64,000 nucleotides of DNA from Leptospiraceae bacterium (GCA_024233865.1 JACKPA010000004.1:1-64000), one strand, 5' to 3'. Positions 37,645 through 46,196 are shown, counted from the first letter of the stretch. Numbers and translations: made by a program. Notes: generated by a model from the sequence alone, not told the origin.

Positions 37645-39125
37645 TAGGGAACATTTCTTAGCCTAAATATTAGTACTGCAGAAAGCTCTACAGCTTCTTC
37701 TATTTTTCCTAGTTTTTTGTATGAATCAGCAAGTATTTTGATATTATCACTATCTATAGGTTTTAGTTTATAATAATATTTTGCAAAATAGGCAGCTCTT
37801 TTATACAATTTTAATTCATAGTAGACCTTTGCTAAATATTTAAATACTTTCGGGTTGGTATAGCCTAACTTATAAGCTTTAACTATTTCTTTTTCTGCTT
37901 TTTTGTATGCCCTTTCTAAAAAAAAGTTTTTAAAAACTGCCAATGCTTTTTTGGTATGGGCATTCATAACTATTGTTTTCTTTTCAAAAGGTCTTTTGTA
38001 CGATACTTTCATTAAAGAGACATCATCTATGAATTCTCCATTTTTCTTTAATGTATTGTATATTTCTTTTAACTCTCCATGAGAATTCTTTATTACACGC
38101 AAGAATAAATTATCATCAGAGTTAATAATTCGATTATTCAATCCATCCTGACCTAAAAACAAATCATCTTTACCGTCTGAACCTGCAAACAAAGAATCTC
38201 CGTCTTGAAGGTTAAAAAGATTTATGTATAACGGCAAACCTTCGTTGGTTTCATTTCCATCAAATAAGAAAAAATCAGATGCTATTCCGATTTTAGAGAA
38301 ATAGCTATACTGCATAATATAAGAAGCTTCTCTACCTCTGTACAAAACAGGTGTAGGATAATCAAAACTTACAGTATAAACTAGTCCTGTTTGATTATCT
38401 ATTAGTCCTACAAGTAAAGACATCAACATCAAACCATCAAAACTTTCAAATACTGTCTGGATTTCTGTTATAGAATCTCTGATCCAAATTTCCGGATATG
38501 AATTTTGAATCTTTTCCGATTGTTGAGTCCTATTTATAATTGCTTCAAACAGAGCTCCCAAAACCAGCGCTCCTCCGGCACCTTGAATTGATTTGCCCAT
38601 AGCGTCTGCGGCAAAAAATACCGTATGTTTTTTTCCACGTAGCTTAATAGTATTGGCTCCACAAATATCTCCACCAATGGAATGTTCTTTATTTTTGAAA
38701 GTGAATCTCTTTTTTTGTTGTATTAAAAATTCGATTTTAACATTATTTTGTTCTGACTTATTTTGCCCTAAAGGTTCTAAAAGCAATGATGTTAAAAAGT
38801 AATCACCATCTTGTTGCTTTTTTAGATCGTTTACTTTTTCGAATAACTCAGAAAGTTCTTTATTTTTTTCCTCTAATTCTTTGGTTCGTTCTTGGACTTT
38901 CTCTTCCAAGTTTTCTTGGTATTCCTTAATATTGGCTACCATCTGATTAAAGTTTTTCACGAGCAATAAAATAGGATGATCGTCCTCAACATTTATTTTT
39001 GGATGATAGAAAAAAAATTTACCCGATGCAATTAATTCTGTAATTTTACTCAGCTTGGATATTTGAGCAGTAAAAAGGTCTAATTGCTCTTTATAGGATT
39101 CGATACCGTTTTCTTCAGAACTCAT
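37644..39125 (-). CDS. PP2C (SpoIIE-type) phosphatase with TPR-like tail
   Basis: A 493-residue protein. The N-terminus (about 25-90) resembles a HAMP-like or PAS-linked helix pair, then a coiled coil (LEEKVQERTKELEEKNKELS). A SpoIIE phosphatase domain (about 125-370) has metal-binding GGDICGA, the ADAMGKSIQGAGGALV segment and DSLFAGSDGKDDL. C-terminal TPR-like repeats (about 390-490) end the protein. Such phosphatases act in partner-switching on STAS anti-anti-sigma factors. It is downstream of the MCP gene in the CheY-CheX-CheX-MCP unit. Target unknown. Confidence 0.8.
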   Translation of the reverse strand: MSSEENGIESYKEQLDLFTAQISKLSKITELIASGKFFFYHPKINVEDDHPILLLVKNFNQMVANIKEYQENLEEKVQERTKELEEKNKELSELFEKVNDLKKQQDGDYFLTSLLLEPLGQNKSEQNNVKIEFLIQQKKRFTFKNKEHSIGGDICGANTIKLRGKKHTVFFAADAMGKSIQGAGGALVLGALFEAIINRTQQSEKIQNSYPEIWIRDSITEIQTVFESFDGLMLMSLLVGLIDNQTGLVYTVSFDYPTPVLYRGREASYIMQYSYFSKIGIASDFFLFDGNETNEGLPLYINLFNLQDGDSLFAGSDGKDDLFLGQDGLNNRIINSDDNLFLRVIKNSHGELKEIYNTLKKNGEFIDDVSLMKVSYKRPFEKKTIVMNAHTKKALAVFKNFFLERAYKKAEKEIVKAYKLGYTNPKVFKYLAKVYYELKLYKRAAYFAKYYYKLKPIDSDNIKILADSYKKLGKIEEAVELSAVLIFRLRNVP

Positions 39126-39145
39126 TTTTTTTAAGCTATTAATTG

Positions 39146-40264
39146 CTAGTTTTTATTTTCGATAACAGCGAGCATATTGTCAACTTTTTTCTTAAATAAT
39201 TTTACATTCTCCTTTGTGGAATGTGTGAGGTCTGATGATAAGTCCGTTAAATTATTAATATCATCAAAAATTTCCTTGATAGCAACGTTTTCTTGCTCTA
39301 TTACGGAATATATGTCCATAAAGGATTTGTTTATAAAGCTTATATTTTGTGTTATTTGTTTAAAGATTTTCCCTACTTGGTTAGAAGATTCTACACCGTT
39401 TTTAATAGCGTTATTTGTAATTATTACACTTTTATTTATCATTTTAACACTCTCAGCTGTCCTATCAGCTAGTTTAGACACCTCACTTGCAACAACGGCA
39501 AAGCCCCTTCCTGTATTACCAGCGCGAGCAGCTTCTATACTTGCGTTTAAAGCTAATAAATTCGTGTTATCTGCAATTTCTTTTATTTGTGATAACAATT
39601 CTACAATGTTGTTTGAATTGGTCTGAATAGATTGTATGTTATTTAATGAGTTGGTTAAAATTGATTCACCTTTTGAAATTTTATCACCTGTTTCTTCAAT
39701 TGCGTTTCCCAGTCGTTGTATGTGGTCTTCAATATTTTGACTAGACTTCTTTAATTGAGAACAGAGTCCATATATATGTTCTACACTATTCCATAGGTGC
39801 CCAGCTAATTTGTTAGAAATTTTTAATTCTATCGAATATGAACCAATATCATCTACATATTCTCTAAACTCTTTATTTAAGGATGCCTTATTTTCGTTAA
39901 TTTCTTTTATTATCTCTTGTTGTTCGTCAATTGTAGTTTGATATTTTTTTGCTTCTAATGATAATTGCTGATTTTTGTTTTTTTCTTGAAGAACGATTTC
40001 CTCAATTCCCTTTAATAGGGGGATTAAAATCGGAGTACTATAAGAAGCGTTTTCTACACTATTCTCTATACTATGGATACATTTTTTAATATCTTTTTTT
40101 ATAATTTTTATTGTCTCAATAACTAACAAACTCCATAATACAAAAAGAATTAAAATAAAACAACAGAAAACATAAAAATTTTCATGAAAAAATAGCAAAA
40201 TAAATACAGATATAACTAGAGAAAATGCTATACCTATGATATTTAAATTTCGAAAATTTTTCAT
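39146..40264 (-). CDS. Methyl-accepting chemotaxis-like protein
   Basis: A 372-residue chemoreceptor. Two adjacent hydrophobic segments (about 8-26 and 31-53) leave almost no periplasmic loop, so it cannot bind an external ligand in the usual way. The cytoplasmic signalling hairpin is intact (IADNTNLLALNASIEAARAG, then FAVVASEVSKLADRTAESV). It should couple to CheA/CheW, but neither is encoded nearby. It lies between CheX and the SpoIIE-type phosphatase in one leftward unit with 13- and 20-base gaps. It probably senses a cytoplasmic or membrane state. Confidence 0.9.
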   Translation of the reverse strand: MKNFRNLNIIGIAFSLVISVFILLFFHENFYVFCCFILILFVLWSLLVIETIKIIKKDIKKCIHSIENSVENASYSTPILIPLLKGIEEIVLQEKNKNQQLSLEAKKYQTTIDEQQEIIKEINENKASLNKEFREYVDDIGSYSIELKISNKLAGHLWNSVEHIYGLCSQLKKSSQNIEDHIQRLGNAIEETGDKISKGESILTNSLNNIQSIQTNSNNIVELLSQIKEIADNTNLLALNASIEAARAGNTGRGFAVVASEVSKLADRTAESVKMINKSVIITNNAIKNGVESSNQVGKIFKQITQNISFINKSFMDIYSVIEQENVAIKEIFDDINNLTDLSSDLTHSTKENVKLFKKKVDNMLAVIENKN

Positions 40265-40277
40265 CCCCTTTTTAAAA

Positions 40278-40742
40278 TTAACGAAAAGTCCTTACTATAT
40301 ATAAGCCTGTATTATTTTTCTCTCCTTGGGAAAGAAAATAAGAATTAACATAATTGTAGCTACCGTAAGGTGTCCTTACTTCGTGATCTTTTCCTTTTAC
40401 GGTTATTGGAACTGAAAAATTAAATCTTTCTACACTAATTTTTTGTGCTCTTCCTACTAAAATATTTAGTAATTCACCTGTTGTATCGGTCAGCAACCTA
40501 TCTTTCCACGTAACTTTCTTACCTGTAATTTTCTCAATTATACGAATCAGAGATGATTCTCGTGAGGTAAAAATTACAGACAGCCTTTCATTACCAAATA
40601 TACCTATCGTAGAGGAAATATCCGTATATATCTCTTCCTCCCTTAAAAAATCTCTTGGTTCTTCAATCTCTAGGTTAATGTCAGCCATTTCAAAAAATGT
40701 TGATCGCATTGCTTCTACAAACGATTTTGTTTTAATTCTCAT
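40278..40742 (-). CDS. cheX: CheX-family CheY-P phosphatase
   Basis: A 154-residue protein of the CheX/CheC/FliY fold. The catalytic helix shows the E-x-x-N motif in DTTGELLNILVGRAQ. DISSTIGIFGNERLSVIF and KGKDHEVRTPYGSYNYV are family strands. CheX dephosphorylates CheY-P. It is one of two paralogues in this operon, sharing only moderate identity with the one at 40841. Starts 98 bases downstream of it. Confidence 0.88.
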   Translation of the reverse strand: MRIKTKSFVEAMRSTFFEMADINLEIEEPRDFLREEEIYTDISSTIGIFGNERLSVIFTSRESSLIRIIEKITGKKVTWKDRLLTDTTGELLNILVGRAQKISVERFNFSVPITVKGKDHEVRTPYGSYNYVNSYFLSQGEKNNTGLYIVRTFR

Positions 40743-40840
40743 ATTTAACTCTCTTTATCATATTTACATAAATTCCCAAAACGCACTATTTACAAATAGT
40801 AATATGTTTTTATTGTTACTTCTCAAAAAAATGAACTAAC

Positions 40841-41311
40841 TTAGTTAGCGATTTTGACAAGATACAAGCCTATTACTAACTTTTCTGCATTGTTGTAAAA
40901 TTTTGAAGTTACACATTTATAATGTCCCATTGGAGTACAAACTTCATGGTCTTTACCTTTGATAGAAATCGGAATGGAAAAATCAAATTTGATTTCACTC
41001 CTTTTTTGAGCAGAACCAACAATCATATTGAGAATTTCTCCTATTGTATCCATTATAATTTTATCGTTTATATTAACATTTTTTTTTCCTGTAACTCTTT
41101 GTGTCATAAAAATAGCGGTTTCAAAAGAAACCGAGATTACTAAAGACATGTTTTGTTTTTCATTAAATATCCCAATACTAGAGGATACATCTGAGTAGAT
41201 TGTATCACTTTGTAATATTTCAACTGGCTCATTATTTAATTTTATCTCCACCATATCTTCAAAAGTTTGATTCAAAGCGTCTATAAATGGAGTAATTTCC
41301 AGAGACATCAT
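40841..41311 (-). CDS. cheX: CheX-family CheY-P phosphatase, second paralogue
   Basis: A protein of about 156 residues with the CheX E-x-x-N helix (DTIGEILNMIVGSAQ) and the DVSSSIGIFNEKQNMSLVI strands. Its ATG (41311, or ATG 41308 directly after) overlaps the stop of the CheY-like gene (ATGA), so translation is coupled. Family role: dephosphorylation of CheY-P. Having two CheX genes next to one receiver may mean substrate specialisation. An in-frame extension upstream runs into the receiver gene and is not favoured. Confidence 0.87.
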   Translation of the reverse strand: MMSLEITPFIDALNQTFEDMVEIKLNNEPVEILQSDTIYSDVSSSIGIFNEKQNMSLVISVSFETAIFMTQRVTGKKNVNINDKIIMDTIGEILNMIVGSAQKRSEIKFDFSIPISIKGKDHEVCTPMGHYKCVTSKFYNNAEKLVIGLYLVKIAN

Positions 41312-41673
41312 TTTACAAAATCCTTTATTTGCTCCCAAAGCTTGTTTCCCTTTACAGGTTTTTCTATGTAAGTATTTACTCCAGCCATTCCTGCTTCTAA
41401 TATTTTATCTTCATCGGTCACAGAAGTAATCATAATAATAGGAGTCTTAATTCCTCTCCCCCTTACATCGTTGACAAAACTTAGTCCGTCTAAAACAGGC
41501 ATATTCCAATCAAGAAAAACAAGGTCAATTTTTTTACTATTTAAGGTATCAAGAGCAATTTGGCCATTTTCTGCTTCATAAAATTCTAATTTTATGCCCG
41601 AAACATTGTCTTCTATTGATTGTTTTATAATCCCTCTCATCATTTCAGAATCATCTACTACCAAAATATTCAT
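41308..41673 (-). CDS. CheY-like response regulator
   Basis: A 121-residue single receiver domain with acidic pocket VVDDSE, phospho-acceptor Asp55 (LVFLDWNMPVLDG), Thr/Ser in MITSVTDE and Lys109 (by eye) in IEKPVKG. No output domain, so it acts by protein contact like CheY. It is first in a leftward operon: CheY, CheX, CheX, MCP, SpoIIE-type phosphatase, small membrane ORF. The kinase that phosphorylates it is not in the operon. Confidence 0.93.
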   Translation of the reverse strand: MNILVVDDSEMMRGIIKQSIEDNVSGIKLEFYEAENGQIALDTLNSKKIDLVFLDWNMPVLDGLSFVNDVRGRGIKTPIIMITSVTDEDKILEAGMAGVNTYIEKPVKGNKLWEQIKDFVK

Positions 41674-41713
41674 ATTAAATCTTTCCTTTTTATATCACTA
41701 GAACCTCTTTAAA

Positions 41714-41745
41714 TATTTATTTATAATTTATCAAGTAAATAAATA
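41714..41745. promoter_or_regulatory. AT-only inverted repeat between divergent operons
   Basis: TATTTATTTA and TAAATAAATA form a perfect 10-bp inverted repeat with a 12-base loop, 40 bases upstream of the CheY-like gene. It could be an operator, but AT-only palindromes arise easily in this base composition. Confidence 0.25.
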
Positions 41746-41810
41746 AAAAAACTAAAAAGAAAATATAATTTCATTCCATACATAGGCAGTTTATTTTTAT
41801 TATTTTTCAT

Positions 41811-41839
41811 TTGACATTTAGTAATGTGATCGAAATAAA
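41811..41839 (+). promoter_or_regulatory. Candidate sigma-70 promoter of the sulfur-relay-like operon
   Basis: TTGACA at 41811-41816, a 17-base spacer and AATAAA at 41834-41839 lie 31 bases upstream of ATG 41871. The -35 box is perfect, the -10 weak. GCGAGG just before the ATG serves as ribosome-binding site. No TPP-, SAM- or T-box-like leader is seen in this gap. Confidence 0.4.
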
Positions 41840-41870
41840 TAGTTTTTAAAAATATGCGAGGTTAAATAAA

Positions 41871-42788
41871 ATGAAACCCATTATTGAAATTGCACATCTA
41901 CAAATTACCGATCATTTGGTGCTAGGTGTATGTAAACATTGGCTTGATTCCGGTGAAATTGATTTTAAAGAATTTTCACTAAAGACGACCTCTGTTGTAG
42001 AATGGAATGATGTAAAAAATTTGCTACAAAAAAATCAGGTAAACGGTGCATTTATCCTTTCACCTTTTGCTATGGATATATTTCGCACTCAGCGTGATAT
42101 ACAATTGGTGCTTTTTGGTCATAGAAATGGCAGCATTCTTGTGAAGAACAAAAAAGCCGGAATAAATTCCATAAGTGACTTTAAAGGAAAAGAAGTTATT
42201 ATTCCCCATCAACTATCCATTCACAATATGTTATTTCATCAGTTACTAGCTGAAAAAGGTTATAATGCTGACCCTGGCGGTGATGTCCTTTTGGAAGTGA
42301 TTGCTCCTTCGGAAATTCCGGAAATGATAAGGAAATATCCTTCGCTAGCCGGTTTTATAGTCGCAGAGCCATTTGGTTCTCAAGTAATTACAGAAGGTTT
42401 GGGCGAGGAACTCATGCTATCCAAAGATATTTGGCCAGGACATCCATGTTGTGTATTTGTGGTAAAACAAAGGTTAATTGATGATCATGCTAATGCCCTT
42501 CAGGAACTGATTGGTGCCTTAGTGAAAGCTGGAAAATTTATAGAATCTAATCCTGTAGAGGCTGCAAAAATTGGAGCCAAGTTTCTTAATCAAAGAGAAG
42601 ATGTTGTATACAAGGTGTTAACCCAACCCATGGATAGAATTACAACTAATAATCTTTTTCCTGTTATTGAAGATCTAGAAAAAATCCAAAAGTATATGAC
42701 AGACAAAATGTCAAAAGGAATGTTCGGTCAAATAAATCTGGAAAAATTTGTCAACCACCAATTCGCTTTGAACGCTGGAGCAACCTAA
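41871..42788 (+). CDS. NrtA/NMT1-type substrate-binding protein fold, cytoplasmic
   Basis: A 305-residue periplasmic-binding-protein-like domain of the nitrate/taurine/THI5 superfamily: IEIAHLQITDHLVLGVCKHW, a VNGAFILSPFAMDI strand, SISDFKGKEVIIPHQLSIHN and WPGHPCCVFVVKQRL follow the usual order. It lacks any signal peptide or lipobox, and no permease or ATPase gene is near. So it is probably not a transporter component. Cytosolic members of this fold act as sensors (NasS) or enzymes (THI5-like pyrimidine synthase). The CC pair in HPCCVF is noteworthy but also found in transport homologues. First gene of a five-gene operon. Confidence 0.72.
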   Translation: MKPIIEIAHLQITDHLVLGVCKHWLDSGEIDFKEFSLKTTSVVEWNDVKNLLQKNQVNGAFILSPFAMDIFRTQRDIQLVLFGHRNGSILVKNKKAGINSISDFKGKEVIIPHQLSIHNMLFHQLLAEKGYNADPGGDVLLEVIAPSEIPEMIRKYPSLAGFIVAEPFGSQVITEGLGEELMLSKDIWPGHPCCVFVVKQRLIDDHANALQELIGALVKAGKFIESNPVEAAKIGAKFLNQREDVVYKVLTQPMDRITTNNLFPVIEDLEKIQKYMTDKMSKGMFGQINLEKFVNHQFALNAGAT

Positions 42789-42807
42789 TTATTACCGGAG
42801 AATAAAG

Positions 42808-43680
42808 ATGGGAGAGTTTAATCAACTATATAATCAGTTATTATCAGCTTTTGAAGTTAAGGAAATAACAATACCTACTTCTGGAGTTAAGTTTTTTAAA
42901 AAAGGAGACACTGTTCCAGAAGAGGTGTTAGAAAATGCTTCTTCTGAAGTCACATTGACAAGTTGTCAAGCAACAAGGAGTGCATCTTTGGAAGATGCTG
43001 TTTATTTAACTATCCATAATATTGGTTGTATAGCCGCTGCTATTTCTTTAGGTTTAGTTGATCAAAATCAAAAGGAACCTTTAGAAGGACCACGCGTTTA
43101 CACAAATATTATGAAAGAACAAAGTATATTGGATAAACATAAGTTTAAGCCGCCATCACCACACGAATTTACAGAAGGAATAGTTTATAGTTGCCAAAAC
43201 TCCGGTCATTCAGAATACGCATTGTTTGGGAAAGAAGACGTTGGTCGTTTTAGGAGCGTTGAGATTGCCAAAAATGCTGTTTCTGATATGATTGCCATTC
43301 AACCGGCTATTATGCAAGGTGTGTTCTTCTTTTCACCGACTTTGGAAAATATAAATTTGGTACCAGACGTTGTTATACTTTCAGTGAGACCTGTGGAATT
43401 GGCTAGACTGGTACAGGCATATTCTTGGTATACAGGTAAGAGAATTAATTCTTCTATGGGGGCTGTTCGTGTTGTAAACTCTGACTTAATTGTGAGACCT
43501 TATTTAACAAATGAGATCAACGTATCCACTTATTGTGTTGGAGCAAGGCTAATCGCTCAATACGAAGCAGACCGACTTGGAATTGCTTTCCCTTATAATT
43601 TATTTAAAGATATAGTAGAATATATGGAATTATCTCGTAAAGGATACCCGTTTCCTAATTATCCGGGTGCTACTTCTTAG
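42808..43680 (+). CDS. DUF169 family protein
   Basis: A 290-residue soluble protein of the uncharacterised DUF169 (COG2043) family, judged from FNQLYNQLLSAFEVKEIT, VTLTSCQATRSASLEDAVYL, IYSC/VYSCQNSGHSEYALFG-type and SVRPVELARLVQAYSWYTG segments. Several conserved-looking Cys residues are visible (in TSCQ, IGCIAAA, YSCQN and STYCVGA). The family's biochemical function is unknown to me. It starts 19 bases after the binding-protein gene, with GGAG before the ATG, and ends two bases before the desulfurase fusion. Tight packing implies a shared pathway. Confidence 0.75.
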   Translation: MGEFNQLYNQLLSAFEVKEITIPTSGVKFFKKGDTVPEEVLENASSEVTLTSCQATRSASLEDAVYLTIHNIGCIAAAISLGLVDQNQKEPLEGPRVYTNIMKEQSILDKHKFKPPSPHEFTEGIVYSCQNSGHSEYALFGKEDVGRFRSVEIAKNAVSDMIAIQPAIMQGVFFFSPTLENINLVPDVVILSVRPVELARLVQAYSWYTGKRINSSMGAVRVVNSDLIVRPYLTNEINVSTYCVGARLIAQYEADRLGIAFPYNLFKDIVEYMELSRKGYPFPNYPGATS

Positions 43681-43682
43681 AA

Positions 43683-45113
43683 ATGGATAATTTAATCAAA
43701 ACTCTAATTGCTTGGCAGGCTAAGACAACAAATACGCCACTGACCGAAAGTCGAATGAATTTATTGGAGTTTGTATATCAATATTATCAAAAATACCATG
43801 TAGGTCCACTTTTTCAAAACATACGGAAACACACTGGTTTGTCTAAAAAAGATATTGAAAGTTTGTTTCCAAACGGACTTGCATCCGTATACAATTGGAC
43901 TGGTATTCCAATACATTCTATTGAGAAAATTTGTAAGCCGGTTTCTACTATCAGAGTAGACGACTATAGAGAAATATATTTGGATTACAATTCAACAACG
44001 CCTGTTCGCAAAGAAGTACTTGATTCTATTTTAGACTATTATTCTAATATTACAGTACAAGGCAATCCGTCTAGTGGTACGAGTTCCGGAAAACTAGCAT
44101 ACAATATTATGGAAAGTGCTAGAAAAAAAATTGCAAACTGTCTTGATGTAAAGCCTTCTGAAATTATTTTTACGGGTTCAGGAAGTGAAGCAAATAATCT
44201 TGCTATTAAAGGACTTGCATTTGAATATTCAAGAAAAGGTTTTAACGGACACATTATTACTTCATGTATAGAACACAAATCTGTATTAAAAACAATACAA
44301 AATTTGGAAGAGTATGGTTTTGAAATAACTTATTTACCTGTAGATAGTCAAGGATTAGTCAATCCTGATGATTTAAAGAAAAATATTCGCAAAAATACAA
44401 TCTTCGTATCTATGATGACTGCGAATAATGAAATTGGAACAATTCAACCAGTTGCTGAATTTGGACGAATATGCAAGGAATCTAATATCCCTTTTATGAG
44501 TGACGCTATTCAAGCTTTTACTAAAATCCCCCTGAAACCTAAAGAATTTAACATTTCTCTTCTATCCCTTTCTGGGCATAAAATTTATGCTCCCAAAGGG
44601 ATAGGATGTCTTTTCGTAGATGAAGAATTGAATTTAACACCTCTGATAGACGGTGGTGCTCAAGAATACGGGTTACGAGCCGGAACAGAAAATGTTGTTT
44701 CTATTATCGCTCTTGCAAAAGCTGCTGGATTAGCTATAAGTGAGATGCCAACGGAAACAAAACGACTTGAAAACTTAAAAAATTATTTTTTGGAAAAACT
44801 TAAAATCTATACTCCAGATATAGTAGTGAACGGTTGCCTTGATAAACGTCTCCCTAATAATTTAAATATAGGTTTCAAAGGTGTTGATGGTAATGCACTT
44901 TTGCTAAGTTTGAATCAAACCGGAATTTATGCCTCAACCGGGTCTGCTTGTAATTCCGGTGGAACAGAAGTTTCCCATGTAATTAAAGCGATAGGACTAA
45001 ATACAGAAGAATATGCAACGATCCGCTTTAGCTTTGGACGATATACAACTAAAGACGATTTGGATTATACCATTAAATATGTACAAAAAATATTAGAAGA
45101 TCTAAAAAAATAA
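43683..45113 (+). CDS. DsrC/TusE-like sulfur carrier fused to cysteine desulfurase
   Basis: A 476-residue fusion. Residues 20-88 match the DsrC/TusE fold: MNLLEFVYQYYQKYHVGP aligns with the FVRDFYLEFNTSP helix of TusE, and LFPNGLASVYNWTGIP with LFPKGPAKQATKIAGLP. Cys84 (EKICKP) falls where TusE carries its persulfide-accepting Cys. From residue 97 a complete NifS/IscS-type desulfurase follows: YLDYNSTTPVRK, HxK PLP-lysine motif SGHKIYAPKG (Lys300) and catalytic-Cys loop STGSACNSGG (Cys423). Known relays move sulfur from IscS through TusA and TusBCD to TusE; here donor and carrier are joined. The final acceptor is unknown. The N-terminal assignment is by eye. Confidence 0.8.
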   Translation: MDNLIKTLIAWQAKTTNTPLTESRMNLLEFVYQYYQKYHVGPLFQNIRKHTGLSKKDIESLFPNGLASVYNWTGIPIHSIEKICKPVSTIRVDDYREIYLDYNSTTPVRKEVLDSILDYYSNITVQGNPSSGTSSGKLAYNIMESARKKIANCLDVKPSEIIFTGSGSEANNLAIKGLAFEYSRKGFNGHIITSCIEHKSVLKTIQNLEEYGFEITYLPVDSQGLVNPDDLKKNIRKNTIFVSMMTANNEIGTIQPVAEFGRICKESNIPFMSDAIQAFTKIPLKPKEFNISLLSLSGHKIYAPKGIGCLFVDEELNLTPLIDGGAQEYGLRAGTENVVSIIALAKAAGLAISEMPTETKRLENLKNYFLEKLKIYTPDIVVNGCLDKRLPNNLNIGFKGVDGNALLLSLNQTGIYASTGSACNSGGTEVSHVIKAIGLNTEEYATIRFSFGRYTTKDDLDYTIKYVQKILEDLKK

Positions 45114-45125
45114 AGTAGGAATGAT

Positions 45126-45536
45126 ATGACTAGAGAGGAATTAGAGGATAAGGTTCGTAAAGGGGAAAAAATCTGTCATGTAGACTTAAAAGGCGTAGAT
45201 TTGAAAGGTGCTAATCTTAGCAATGCGGAATTGCACTTTGTTGATCTAAAAAATTCTAACCTTACTGGCGTTAACTTAAGTAATGCAATCCTTCAAGAAG
45301 TTTTGTTGGATAACGTTGATTTGAGTAGTGCTAATTTGAGTAGAGCATCTTTTAAAAATGTGGAATTTTCTAGAGCTTTGCTTTGGAAAACAAATTTAAG
45401 TAAAGCTGACCTAGCTGGAGCAAACTTTAGTGATACCAGATTTTCAGAAACGAATTTACATGGTGCAAAAATTAAAAGAATTTATAAACTTTCTATTGAA
45501 TCTTATCCGATTATTGGAGAAATTATTTGGATTTAA
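45126..45536 (+). CDS. Pentapeptide-repeat protein
   Basis: A 136-residue protein with about twenty A(D/N)LxX-type pentapeptides from residue 17 to 117, such as VDLKGVDLKGANLSNAELH. Such repeats fold into a right-handed square beta-helix. No signal peptide or membrane segment. Pentapeptide proteins often bind DNA gyrase or other proteins, but a role here is unknown. Fourth gene of the sulfur-relay-like operon, 12 bases after the fusion; AGTAGGA precedes ATG 45126. Confidence 0.85.
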   Translation: MTREELEDKVRKGEKICHVDLKGVDLKGANLSNAELHFVDLKNSNLTGVNLSNAILQEVLLDNVDLSSANLSRASFKNVEFSRALLWKTNLSKADLAGANFSDTRFSETNLHGAKIKRIYKLSIESYPIIGEIIWI

Positions 45537-45547
45537 GGAGAAACATT

Positions 45548-45742
45548 ATGATAATTAGAATGTTTTTTAAAGATGAAGAAAAAAAACACTGCGTTATAAA
45601 ATCTATTGGAAAATTAAATTGTGGGAACATTATAAAAATTAATCAATCCGTAATTGAAGTGGAATTTACCAATTCGATAGCTTTTCAAGAATGGAAAACA
45701 GAGCATAAAATTATTTATGGATGGCTGCCTGAATTGGCATAA
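45548..45742 (+). CDS. Small hypothetical protein
   Basis: A 64-residue basic/acidic mixed protein (MIIRMFFKDEEKKHC...). AAGGAG ends seven bases before ATG 45548, so translation is well supported; an in-frame start at 45527 is less likely. It has two Cys residues (positions 15 and 26, by eye) and Trp/Tyr-rich ends (WLPELA). I recognise no family. It closes the operon, 11 bases after the pentapeptide gene. A small beta-rich accessory or sulfur-acceptor protein is conceivable but unproven. Confidence 0.65.
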   Translation: MIIRMFFKDEEKKHCVIKSIGKLNCGNIIKINQSVIEVEFTNSIAFQEWKTEHKIIYGWLPELA

Positions 45743-46196
45743 TAGCCAATTTTTAAAAAGAAATACACTTGATCTCTTTTGGAAAAACACTGACTGTGGA
45801 ATTGAGAAATCTTGGGATGTTTTTATGTATATTGCAAATCCAGAATACGCATTTATGAATTTCCAATCCCAAAGTGGTTAAAAAAAACAGGCTATATAAA
45901 TAAATTTCAAGTTGTTTTTGCGTCGCTTGATCTTGTTATGAGTATAACAGAAATCAAAATAGAATAAGTTTAACACTCTTCCGATTGACTTATTAAATTA
46001 CGAATTTTTGCAATTCAATGAAGCAAAGAAATCACTAACTCTTGTTGGAAAAATATTTTTTAACTTTAGATAATATGATTATTCGTTTTAAATCTCCATA
46101 ACATTTAAGAAGATACTAAAGAAATGATTTTTATTTTATTGACAAATTTATATAAAGTAGCTACCTATTGAGTTAACCAAAAAAGAGAGATATTAT
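45743..46196. other. Intergenic region, left edge of the defence island
   Basis: 454 bases without a supported gene. A TTGACA box at 46139-46144 with a 17-base spacer to TACCTA could drive the cyclase gene; AAAGAGAG lies just before its ATG. The rest is AT-rich and short frames have many stops. It may hold the relic of an effector gene, but I cannot show that. Confidence 0.4.
46139..46167 (+). promoter_or_regulatory. Candidate promoter of the first CBASS operon
   Basis: TTGACAAATTTATA (-35 and flank) with TACCTA 17 bases on. The same TTGACAAATTwATA string stands at 51890, in front of the second CBASS operon. Confidence 0.35.

Noticed and set aside
41674..41870. TPP or SAM riboswitch before the sulfur-relay-like operon
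   Set aside because: The leader is short and AT-rich with none of the conserved CUGAGA/ACCUGA or SAM-I core strings.
41871..42788. ABC transporter component for nitrate or taurine
   Set aside because: No signal peptide, lipobox, permease or ATPase gene.
43683..45113. Plain SufS/IscS housekeeping desulfurase
   Set aside because: There is an extra N-terminal DsrC-like domain, and no IscU/SufU, IscA or SufBCD gene is nearby.
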